Origin: Citricoccus sp. K5
Lineage (GTDB): Bacteria > Actinomycetota > Actinomycetes > Actinomycetales > Micrococcaceae
NCBI RefSeq assembly: GCF_902506195.1
Contig: NZ_LR732817.1
Location: 2,943,407-3,007,406 of the forward strand
Direction: 5' to 3'
DNA length: 64,000 nucleotides
Below, piece after piece: positions 46,231 to 53,664 of this stretch (its first letter is position 1; every line of letters begins with the position of its first letter). The position numbers and the translations under genes are program-made. Below the pieces are notes generated by a model. It saw nothing but the letters and a program-made list of their open reading frames with translations. It ran no database searches and was not told the DNA's origin.

Positions 46231-46629
46231 CTACAGGGATGATCGGGTGGTGTCTGCGGTGGTCGTGAGATCGGCGGCGGTACTGCGGATCATCTCGGAC
46301 AGGTCCTCCGGGGTGATCTCCAACCGGGCCGCCTCGGTGAGCAACGGGTGGATGTACTGCCGGGTGAAGGCCTCGCGGCGGGTGCCCAGCAGCTGCTGCC
46401 GGGCACCGGGCGCCACGAACATGCCGATGCCCCGTTTCTTGTAGAGGATCCCCGTGTCCACCAGCAGGTTGATCCCCTTGTTGGCGGTGGCCGGATTGAT
46501 GCGCAGGAACGCGGAGAACTCGGTGGTGGAGGGCACCTGCGTCTCCTCCGGGTAGGTTCCGTCCACGATCCCCTGCTCGATCCGGAGCGCCAGCTGGCGG
46601 AAGATCGGCTGCGTGGCGTCCATCTCCAT
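46231..46629 (-). CDS. GntR-family regulator, YtrA subfamily
   Basis: 132 residues from ATG 46629 (GGAG upstream; in-frame ATG 46641 is an alternative). The winged helix has QPIFRQLALRIEQGIVDGTYPEETQVPSTTEFSAFLRINPATANKGINLLVDTGILYKKRGIGMFV, and the short C-terminal dimer helix marks the YtrA group. First gene of an operon with an ABC ATPase and membrane protein; it should repress this operon through the palindrome at 46690-46705. Confidence 0.9.
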   Translation of the reverse strand: MEMDATQPIFRQLALRIEQGIVDGTYPEETQVPSTTEFSAFLRINPATANKGINLLVDTGILYKKRGIGMFVAPGARQQLLGTRREAFTRQYIHPLLTEAARLEITPEDLSEMIRSTAADLTTTADTTRSSL

Positions 46630-46689
46630 GCGGCGCTCCATTCCTGGGGTCAGAACCGACCGCTACAGCCGGCCAGGTCCATTGGTTCA

Positions 46690-46705
46690 TTAGTTATGTA
46701 ACTAA
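46690..46705. promoter_or_regulatory. Palindromic operator of the YtrA-type operon
   Basis: TTAGTTA-TG-TAACTAA is a perfect 7-2-7 inverted repeat about 60 bp upstream of the GntR start, in an AT-rich stretch that should contain the promoter. This form fits GntR-family operators. Confidence 0.7.
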
Positions 46706-46828
46706 CCTAGCAACCTGCCTACGGCCTGTCCACCCCCGCTTTCAGTTGAGTTCGGGTGGGCGGTCGACGCGAGCACCCACCCGAAATCGACTGAAATCCT
46801 TCTGCCCCCGGTTCGTTAGGCTGGCCAG

Positions 46829-47647
46829 GTGAAGATCGCGACCTGGAATGTGAACTCCCTCCGTGCCCGAGCCGACCGCGTCGAGTCCTGGCTCGAACGC
46901 ACCGACGTGGATGTCCTGGCCATCCAGGAGACCAAGTGCAAGGACGAGAACTTCCCGTGGGAGCTCTTCGAGCGCATGGACTACGAGGTGGCCCACTTCG
47001 GCTTCTCCCAGTGGAACGGGGTGGCCATCGCCTCCCGCGTGGGCCTGGCGGACGTCGAACGCACCTTCTCCGGCCAGCCCGCCTTCGGCAAGGGCGGCCT
47101 GGATCCGGTCCAGGAGGCCCGCGCCATCGCGGCGACCGTGGGCACCGGGGCGGATGCGGTACGCCTGTGGTCCCTCTACGTCCCCAACGGCCGCGCCCTC
47201 GAGGACGAGCACATGCCCTACAAACTGCAGTGGCTCCACGTCCTCAAGGAGCAGGCCGCCGCGGACCTCGCCGCGGACCCGAACCTGCGCTTGGCCCTGA
47301 CCGGGGACTGGAACATCGCCCCGCAGGACGAGGACGTCTGGGACATCCAGTTCTTCCGGGACCAGGGTCTGACACACGTGTCCGCACCGGAGCGCGCCGC
47401 CTTCCACGCCTTCGAGGAGGCCGGGTTCCAGGACGTCGTCCGCCCGCGCCACCCGGGACCCGGGGTCTACACCTACTGGGACTACACGCAGTTGCGCTTC
47501 CCCAAGAAGGAGGGCATGCGCATCGACTTCGTCCTGGCCTCCCCGGCTCTCGCCGACTCCGTCACGGACGCCTGGATCGACCGCGAGGAGCGCAAGGGCA
47601 AGGGCGCCTCGGACCACGCCCCCGTGGTCGTGGACTTCGGCCCCTGA
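46829..47647 (+). CDS. xthA: Exodeoxyribonuclease III
   Basis: 272 residues: KIATWNVNSLRAR, LAIQETKC, RLWSLYVPNGR, LTGDWNIAP, TYWDY and the last GASDHAPVVVDF. These are the ExoIII/APE metal and catalytic motifs; the enzyme cuts abasic sites in base-excision repair. TAGGCT (46817-46822) lies 6 nt before the GTG (leaderless). The following gene starts 12 nt downstream. Confidence 0.95.
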   Translation: MKIATWNVNSLRARADRVESWLERTDVDVLAIQETKCKDENFPWELFERMDYEVAHFGFSQWNGVAIASRVGLADVERTFSGQPAFGKGGLDPVQEARAIAATVGTGADAVRLWSLYVPNGRALEDEHMPYKLQWLHVLKEQAAADLAADPNLRLALTGDWNIAPQDEDVWDIQFFRDQGLTHVSAPERAAFHAFEEAGFQDVVRPRHPGPGVYTYWDYTQLRFPKKEGMRIDFVLASPALADSVTDAWIDREERKGKGASDHAPVVVDFGP

Positions 47648-47658
47648 GCCGGAACGCC

Positions 47659-48489
47659 ATGGAGTACCAGTCCGAGCTGCGCGTCTACCAGCCCCTCGCG
47701 GCCTTTCCCGACGCCGTCCAGGCCGAGTACCAGCGCGCCAGCCGCCGCACACGCGCGGAGGCCGAGCAGGAGGCCGCTGGCCGCGCCCAGCGCCGGCTGC
47801 TGCGCGACGTCACCGACCCGTTCCCGCACGGCCGTGACCTGGTCCGGGTGCTCCGGGTCCCCGTGGCCGACGGCGAGGCCCCGGTCTCCGAGTACTTCTG
47901 CCCGGATGAGATGGCCCTGCGGAGCGAACTCGCGGCCGAGCAGCTGGCTGACTCGATGCGCCCGCAGATCTTCACCCTGCTCGTCCCGGAGGCGGCCCGG
48001 CAGGCCAACATCGAGCGGCTGGCGGACCGGCTGGAGTTCGGCGACGCCGAGGCCCTGCACCAGGTCCACACCCGCACTGCAGTGTGGGGCGTCCCCGCCA
48101 GCTGGTTCGCGCTGGTGCACGAGGACGATGAGGTGACCGTGATCGGGGACCCGGACTCCCCCGAGTCCGTGCGCCTCACCGTGCCGCTGGAACTGGCCCT
48201 GGAGCGGGCCCGGCACGCCGCCGTCGTGCTCTCCCTGCACGCCCCGGACATGGACCTGCTGAACGATGTGACCGTCCTGGTGTCCTGGCTGGAGTCCTTC
48301 CACCCGGATTCCCGCGTGGAGCTGGACTACGGCGGGCTGGCCCGGCTCGTGTGGCCGGACGATTCCCCCTTCGACGTCCGCACCGCGATCGAGGCCCTGG
48401 AGGACGGGGAGACCGAGGCCGCCGTGATCGCGAACCACCGGATGGTGCGCCGCTGGCTGCCGGTCCGGCAGCTGGGCCGGGCGAGCTGA
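47659..48489 (+). CDS. Conserved hypothetical protein (276 aa)
   Basis: Starts MEYQSELRVYQPLAAFPDAV and is read 12 nt after xthA, so it is probably in the same transcript. No membrane segment, signal peptide or known motif; Ala/Arg/Glu-rich N-terminal helix, then a mixed domain with HTRTAVWGVPASWFALVHEDDE. From memory similar proteins occur beside xthA in other Micrococcaceae, but I assign no function. Confidence 0.8.
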   Translation: MEYQSELRVYQPLAAFPDAVQAEYQRASRRTRAEAEQEAAGRAQRRLLRDVTDPFPHGRDLVRVLRVPVADGEAPVSEYFCPDEMALRSELAAEQLADSMRPQIFTLLVPEAARQANIERLADRLEFGDAEALHQVHTRTAVWGVPASWFALVHEDDEVTVIGDPDSPESVRLTVPLELALERARHAAVVLSLHAPDMDLLNDVTVLVSWLESFHPDSRVELDYGGLARLVWPDDSPFDVRTAIEALEDGETEAAVIANHRMVRRWLPVRQLGRAS

Positions 48490-48513
48490 GCCCTGCGCCG
48501 AGTGGTTGTCCAC

Positions 48514-48559
48514 ATGGGGAGTTCTCCCCATCGCACCGGACTTGCGAACGCGGTGTAAT
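48514..48559 (+). promoter_or_regulatory. Module 2 promoter with shared 18-bp palindrome
   Basis: ATGGGGAG-TT-CTCCCCAT (48514-48531) is a perfect palindrome, followed after exactly 22 nt by -10 TGTAAT (48554-48559). It matches the element before module 1 (26475-26520) in both sequence and spacing. There is no -35 consensus; the palindrome probably binds an activator. Confidence 0.75.
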
Positions 48560-48621
48560 GGTGGGCGGGAGAATCGAGGCCGACCGCGGCCCGGGCCACC
48601 ACCACAGGGTAGGACTTCGCA

Positions 48622-49029
48622 GTGGGATTCAGTGACTACGAGATCAGCGCGGATCCCGCGCGCGCGATCGTCGAGTCGGCACGCGGCCGGTTCCAGGACC
48701 TCGACGGCATGGAGAACAAGCTCGAGGCCACCGGCGATGCCGTGGCCTCGGCGGCGGACGAGGACAAGATCACCAAGGCGTTGAAGGACTCCTATACGAA
48801 CTTCCAACGCCCCTTCGTGGTGACCATGATCAGCACTGCGGACAACATCTTCTCCACGACGGACAACGTCATCAACATCTATGACAACGCGGACTCCTCC
48901 ATGGAGGACGATGCGAAGGCCACGGCTGTCGAGGACATGGGCTACGAGGCAACCAAGTACGACAACGTCCCGGATTACAGCGCCACCGACTCCACCGGCG
49001 ACCAAGGCAAAGAGGAGACCTCCTGGTGA
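48622..49029 (+). CDS. Small helical ESX-like protein, module 2
   Basis: 135 residues from GTG 48622 (AGGGTAGGA upstream). Helical and acidic, without a signal peptide: PARAIVESARGRFQDLDGME near the start, STADNIFSTTDNVINIYDNA and SMEDDAKATA later, and a polar tail. It aligns with the module 1 protein of 115 residues. Its stop overlaps the next start by GTGA, so it is translated together with the large substrate, as type VII partner pairs are. Confidence 0.6.
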   Translation: MGFSDYEISADPARAIVESARGRFQDLDGMENKLEATGDAVASAADEDKITKALKDSYTNFQRPFVVTMISTADNIFSTTDNVINIYDNADSSMEDDAKATAVEDMGYEATKYDNVPDYSATDSTGDQGKEETSW

Positions 49030-50633
49030 CCACGGCCCTAGGACCCACTCACGCTGGCATCATGTTCACATCGTTCCTCCCGGACCCGCTGCCGGACGGG
49101 GAGGCCGTCAAGACGGCAGCCAAGGAGTACACCACACACGGGACCACGATGGACGATGCCTACGTGGAGACCAACACCACGTGGGGCACCCTGCCCGAGA
49201 ATTTCCAGATCCCCGAACCGGACATGGCGACCACCCTCACGGCCCTGCGGGACATGGTGGAGCCCCTCGGTGCTGCCGTGGTAGACGGCATCGATGACAT
49301 CGAGTCCGCCATGGACGCCTACGGTGACGCAATCGTCGGGTTCAAGACAACGCACCAGCGGCTCAGGGAGCGGGTCGACGAGTACAACGCGCTGCCCCCC
49401 ACGGAGTTCACCGCCTCGCAGAAGTCCGAAGCCATCGAGGACGGAGAATCGCTGCCGACCACGAGGACCGAGACCCGCCGCGCCGTCCTCGAGACGGACC
49501 TCCACCAGGCTCAGGAGGAATACGAGGGGTACATCGACACCTGCGTCTCCGCCATTGAGGCGGCCACGCCGGCGGTGGTCAAGGACCAACCTGCGAACGT
49601 CACGGCGAACATCAAGCTCATCCAGAAATCCTATGAGCTCGCCGCCACCTGGTCCGAGCGTGGCGCGGCCTTCCGCGGCGCCGGCCAGGGCCGCATGCGG
49701 TTCATCTGGCGTGCTGATGTCAACACCCTCTCCGATTTCGTCAAGGACGGCGTCCCCGGCTGGAAGGCCGTGCACACGGAGGGCACCTGGCTCAACAAGG
49801 CCCCCGGGTGGTTCAAGAACAGGATTCCTGATCCCGCGAACTTCACGGACCTGAATGCCGTCAAGGCAATGGACAGCTGGTATGAGTCCGGCATCACCAA
49901 GATGTCCCACGCCTCCGATCGGTTCAGAGGCATGCTGATGGCGTCCATGCCCGCTCCGGTCTTCAACCAGCTGGACAAGCTGAAGAACAGCCGCGCCGGT
50001 AAGTTCCTCAGTCTGAACTCGGTCAAGAAGGTCAACGGCAAGTGGAAGGTCGAGGTCAACGTCGGCGGTAAGCGCTCGTACCTGGTCCCGGAGAAGATCC
50101 GGTCCCAGATGGGCAAGTTCGACAAGGCCAACGACTTCTTCAAGAAGGTCGGGGACAATCCGGTCGTCAAGAACGGCGGGAAGGTCCTCGGCGCCCTGGA
50201 CATGGGGGCCACCTACTACGAGTCCTACGGCAACAACTACAACGAGGCATTGCGGGAGAACCCGAACGGCTCTCCCGATGCGGTCCGCAACGAGGCGATC
50301 ACCTCGACGGCCATCGAGGGCACGGCTGAGAACGCCGGCAAGGTCGTCGGCGGCGTGGTCGGCCGTGCTGCCGGTGCCGCCGTGGGCCAGGCCCTGATTC
50401 CCATTCCCGGAGTGGGTGCGGCCGTCGGAGGTTTCGTCGGGGGCGTCGTCGGCGACTACGTTGGGGGCAAGGTCGGGGCTGCCGCTGGCGAATTCATCAA
50501 TGACTGGCGTCAGGGCGGAGCCGACAAGGCATTCGGGGACGCCGGGAAAGCGATCGGTGATGCGGGCAAGGCGATCGGTGATGGCGTCAAGGACGTCGCG
50601 TCGAGTATCGGCAAGAAGTTGTTCGGCTGGTGA
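49026..50633 (+). CDS. Large LXG/WXG-type secretion substrate with glycine-zipper tail, module 2
   Basis: 535 residues from GTG 49026. N-terminal about 200 residues: long helices of LXG-like type (LTALRDMVEPLGAAVVDGID and following). Middle region has no known motif. C-terminal about 120: YESYGNNYNEALRENPNGS, then GRAAGAAVGQALIPIPGVGAA and a 45-residue Gly/Ala zipper, then a helical repeat (AFGDAGKAIGDAGKAIGDG) ending KKLFGW. YG-x2-YNE-x-L-x2-NP and AGAAVGQALIPIPGVGAA are shared with module 1. More Lys and less G+C-biased than neighbours. Putative membrane-active effector or structural substrate; export is inferred. Confidence 0.6.
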   Translation: MTTALGPTHAGIMFTSFLPDPLPDGEAVKTAAKEYTTHGTTMDDAYVETNTTWGTLPENFQIPEPDMATTLTALRDMVEPLGAAVVDGIDDIESAMDAYGDAIVGFKTTHQRLRERVDEYNALPPTEFTASQKSEAIEDGESLPTTRTETRRAVLETDLHQAQEEYEGYIDTCVSAIEAATPAVVKDQPANVTANIKLIQKSYELAATWSERGAAFRGAGQGRMRFIWRADVNTLSDFVKDGVPGWKAVHTEGTWLNKAPGWFKNRIPDPANFTDLNAVKAMDSWYESGITKMSHASDRFRGMLMASMPAPVFNQLDKLKNSRAGKFLSLNSVKKVNGKWKVEVNVGGKRSYLVPEKIRSQMGKFDKANDFFKKVGDNPVVKNGGKVLGALDMGATYYESYGNNYNEALRENPNGSPDAVRNEAITSTAIEGTAENAGKVVGGVVGRAAGAAVGQALIPIPGVGAAVGGFVGGVVGDYVGGKVGAAAGEFINDWRQGGADKAFGDAGKAIGDAGKAIGDGVKDVASSIGKKLFGW

Positions 50634-50656
50634 GCCGAAACGGAAAGGTCCAATCC

Positions 50657-51997
50657 TTGAACACTGTCACCATCACCGGTCGTACCGACCGGGCACAGAT
50701 GACCATCCCGGAGCACTGGAGCGCCGAGGACATCCGGGACGAGATCGAGCTGTTGTCCGTCCTGAAGGGTAAGGACGGGGTCTTCGCCCCCAACCTCGTG
50801 GTCACCCTCAACGCCTACGACGGTTCGATGGCGGAGTTCCTGTCCTCAGCGGTGGGGAACATTTCCCAGACCCTGACCGAGGTCCGCTTCATCGACATCA
50901 CCCTATGGAATCCCGGAGGCGCCCTGCCCGGGCAGACCCCTGCACTGGACGGCCGGGCCGTGACGTATACCCACGTCTCCCCCGCGTCCGGAGAGGTCCT
51001 TCGCACCACGGACTGGCTCTTCATCGAGAACGGGCTGGCCGTACAGGCCACGGGAACCACGGCGGCCCCGGACTGGATGGCCCTCGGTCCCGAGCTGGAG
51101 CAGATCGCTTCCTCGCTGGTGGTGGCCGAGGACGCCGGCACCGCCGGTGCCCCGGTCCGCACAGAGTTGCCCGAGGGCGCCCTAGACGAGCTGGCGAGCG
51201 GAGAATTGGGAGCTCCGGTGGAATCCATCAGTGGCATCGGCCGGACCCAGACCTTCGATTACGCCGGCGCCTGGGTCCACGCCTCGGCGCTCGCCCTCTT
51301 GGACGAGATGGCCGAGGGATTCAGGATCGGACGGCTCAACGCCGATTCCTACCGGGACCAACTGGCCGAGCTGGAGAGCGCCGGACTGGCCCAGGGCACC
51401 AAGCTGACGGACACCGGGGAGTACGCGTGCCTGCACCTCGATGAGCCGGACGCCTCGTTCCGGATCAGCGCCGCCGGGTCGGGTGGCGCGATGTACTACC
51501 AAGCCTGGCTATACGGCCCCACGGCCCTGGTCACCGCAGGAACCGGATATCACACCCAGGTCGGACTCCAGGCTGACGAGGCACCGTCGCGGGACCACGT
51601 CAACGTCCGGATCTTCCCGATCACCGAGCTGGCGCGGGAGATGGCCTCCTGGCTCGGCGTAGGCCCGGCCTGGCCGCTGCCGGCGCTGCCAGCAGGACTA
51701 CCGGCGGAACGCCTCGAGCAGCGCTGGGCCGGCAATACCGAGATCCCCGAGACAGCGAATCCCGTCTTGGCTGCCCTCTGGGAGCAGGACTGGTTCACCT
51801 GGGAACTCTCGGCCCAGGGGCCGGAGGGCGAGATCGATCCGGTCGCCTACCTCAACGGAGGCCCCCTGGGGCACTACCGCCTCGGGTCCGAGGACGGGCG
51901 CACGTGGCTGATGCCCACCCCGTCGGTCTACCTGTACGACCAGTTGGACGACCTGATCGCCGCTGCCATCTACGGCCGACCCGCCCGGCTTCGCTGA
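50657..51997 (+). CDS. LpqN-like/EspG-like two-part protein, module 2
   Basis: 446 residues from TTG 50657. This start was chosen because CGGAAAG precedes it by 9 nt, just as CGGAAAG precedes the module 1 start; a GTG at 50630 overlapping the upstream stop is the alternative. N-terminal LpqN/Mog1-like domain (FAPNLVVTLNAYDGSMAEFL, VRFIDITLWNPGG, LAVQATGTTAAPDW); C-terminal EspG-like domain (FDYAGAWVHASALALLDEMAEGF, HVNVRIFPITELAREMASWLG). It aligns with 28805-30184 over its full length. Probably the cytosolic chaperone of the large module 2 protein. Confidence 0.55.
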   Translation: MNTVTITGRTDRAQMTIPEHWSAEDIRDEIELLSVLKGKDGVFAPNLVVTLNAYDGSMAEFLSSAVGNISQTLTEVRFIDITLWNPGGALPGQTPALDGRAVTYTHVSPASGEVLRTTDWLFIENGLAVQATGTTAAPDWMALGPELEQIASSLVVAEDAGTAGAPVRTELPEGALDELASGELGAPVESISGIGRTQTFDYAGAWVHASALALLDEMAEGFRIGRLNADSYRDQLAELESAGLAQGTKLTDTGEYACLHLDEPDASFRISAAGSGGAMYYQAWLYGPTALVTAGTGYHTQVGLQADEAPSRDHVNVRIFPITELAREMASWLGVGPAWPLPALPAGLPAERLEQRWAGNTEIPETANPVLAALWEQDWFTWELSAQGPEGEIDPVAYLNGGPLGHYRLGSEDGRTWLMPTPSVYLYDQLDDLIAAAIYGRPARLR

Positions 51998-52081
51998 CAC
52001 GTTCCACGGACCGTTTCGCAGCCCATTACCCTCAGGGCATAGCCTGACTGTCCACGTGGATCCAGAATCGAAAGGCCCCGC

Positions 52082-52756
52082 ATGTTGTTGCGCACCATCA
52101 TGACCACCCCGGCATATCTGGGGATGCTCGTCCTGATCGGCGGGGCCGCCGCCTTGCTGTTCTACATCGCCTGGCGGTGCCTCAACGGGGACACCCGCAC
52201 GTGGGCCCTGCTGCCGCCCTTCCCGTTTCAGGTATCCAAGCACAACACCTGGCCGTTCATGCTCCTGATGATCGGCCTCACCCTGCTGACAGCCCTGCCC
52301 TCGGTGTTCTTTGAGGCCGCCCGGATGGAAGAGGCCCGAGTAGCCACGTGGAACGTCGTCTTCATCCCCCTGGCCCTGGTAATCCTCTCCTTCATCTGGT
52401 GGCCCCTGGCCTGGACGCCCCGCTGGTTCCGCAACTGGGCCGCGCAGAACAACCCTGGCGCCACCCCGTGGACCCTGGAGGAGATCGAGCGCGTCAAGGC
52501 AGCGCCCCCCTCCAAACGCCGCAACCGCGCCATCAAGGACATCGCCCGCCTCGCCGGTGAGGAGCATGTCAAGGGCATGGTCCCCGAGGGCATTCTCGAC
52601 AAAGTCGAGGAAAAGGGAATCAAGTACGACGAGAAGCACGGCATCACCCCAGGCATGGACAGCTTCGAACGCGCCAAGATCATCAGGGCCAACCGTGCCC
52701 GGTGGAAAGAAGAGAAACGCCAACAGAAGCAAGCCCGCCGCAACCACCAGTCCTGA
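52082..52756 (+). CDS. Membrane protein of module 2, first of a tandem pair
   Basis: 224 residues. Three membrane helices (about 12-32, 55-78, 92-112), with KHNTWPFMLLMIG and the signature IWWPLAWTPRWFRNW, then a charged cytoplasmic tail of about 110 residues ending KEEKRQQKQARRNHQS. Related to the next gene (NTWPF and WP-x3-TP-x-W-x3-W shared) and to the 132-residue membrane protein in module 1. Role unknown; candidate immunity or docking protein. Confidence 0.65.
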   Translation: MLLRTIMTTPAYLGMLVLIGGAAALLFYIAWRCLNGDTRTWALLPPFPFQVSKHNTWPFMLLMIGLTLLTALPSVFFEAARMEEARVATWNVVFIPLALVILSFIWWPLAWTPRWFRNWAAQNNPGATPWTLEEIERVKAAPPSKRRNRAIKDIARLAGEEHVKGMVPEGILDKVEEKGIKYDEKHGITPGMDSFERAKIIRANRARWKEEKRQQKQARRNHQS

Positions 52757-52779
52757 ACCTGACGCGGAGCGGTCCTCTC

Positions 52780-53664
52780 ATGACCGAACCGAACATTGAC
52801 ATCCTCACCAACCCGGTCTCCTGGGTGTTCCTGCTCTTCGTCGTCGCCCTCGCCGCCGTCCCCCTGTGGACCGGGGGACGAATGCTCCGCGGCACGGTGC
52901 GCCACTGGACCCTGGCCCCCAAGATCCCGTTCCAGATCCCGGACCGCAACACCTGGCCCTTCATCCTGGTGAGCTTCGGCCTCGCCATCTCCATCGCCAT
53001 CCTCTCCATCCCCTTCGAAATCGCCGGCTGGGAGCACGGACGGCAGTTCATCTGGAATGGTCCCTTCTGGATCCCCTGGGTGGGCGTGGCACTGGGCGTC
53101 TTCTACTGGCCCCTGGCGCTGACCCCCCGGTGGTACAAGCGCTGGGTCAACCACGAGGACTACCCCGACGTCTCCCCCTGGCGGCCAGAGGAGGTCCGCG
53201 CAGTGTTGACGCGGCCCGCCGACAAGAAGCGGGACCGCATGATTAGAGACATGGGTTGGTGCGGCATCGATGTGAAAGCCGCCTGGTCTGAGGCCGGCCT
53301 GCCCGGAGAACCGCCCGAGGAGTGGTGGGCGAAGGCCACGCGCCAGGGCGACCAGAAGTACGCGGACATGGGCATCACCGAGGACATGGACGCCTTCCAA
53401 CGGGCCGACATCATCCGTTCGTGCGCACCGCCAGAAGGCCAAAGCCGCCAAGAGAGCCGCCCGCTAGACCCACCACGACTAACTGACGGCCTCGGGACGA
53501 AGGCGTCCGCCAGACGGTTGGCAGAGACTGAAGCGGCAGCAGAAACAGGTCCGCGGGAACAACTAGGACGTCGGCGTCCCGGACTGCGCCGCCCAGCGGA
53601 GTCGCCGGGCAGCAGGTCGGCCCCTGACCCGGGGGGCCGGTGGCCGATAGGGTGTGCCCCATGA
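52780..53664 (+). CDS. Membrane protein of module 2, second of the pair (frameshifted tail)
   Basis: 294 residues as read from ATG 52780. Helices about 12-32, 60-85, 95-115, then FYWPLALTPRWYKRW and a tail like the first copy (KYADMGITEDMDAFQRADIIR). After IIR the frame leaves the pattern: a one-base shift at 53419 would give RAHRQKAKAAKRAAR and a stop at 53465-53467, matching the basic tail of the neighbour. As it stands the frame continues about 65 more residues of non-conserved sequence into the next promoter and ends at the next ATG. Either a true frameshift or a sequencing error. Confidence 0.6.
   Translation: MTEPNIDILTNPVSWVFLLFVVALAAVPLWTGGRMLRGTVRHWTLAPKIPFQIPDRNTWPFILVSFGLAISIAILSIPFEIAGWEHGRQFIWNGPFWIPWVGVALGVFYWPLALTPRWYKRWVNHEDYPDVSPWRPEEVRAVLTRPADKKRDRMIRDMGWCGIDVKAAWSEAGLPGEPPEEWWAKATRQGDQKYADMGITEDMDAFQRADIIRSCAPPEGQSRQESRPLDPPRLTDGLGTKASARRLAETEAAAETGPREQLGRRRPGLRRPAESPGSRSAPDPGGRWPIGCAP

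Noticed and set aside
53468-53647. Separate small gene between module 2 and the glucosidase
   Set aside because: No start with ribosome site and no conserved pattern; it is best read as the out-of-frame tail of the frameshifted membrane gene plus promoter.
48622-53664. Prophage or conjugative element
   Set aside because: No integrase, capsid, portal, relaxase or attachment-site repeats; gene set and paralogous module 1 argue for a chromosomal secretion-related locus.
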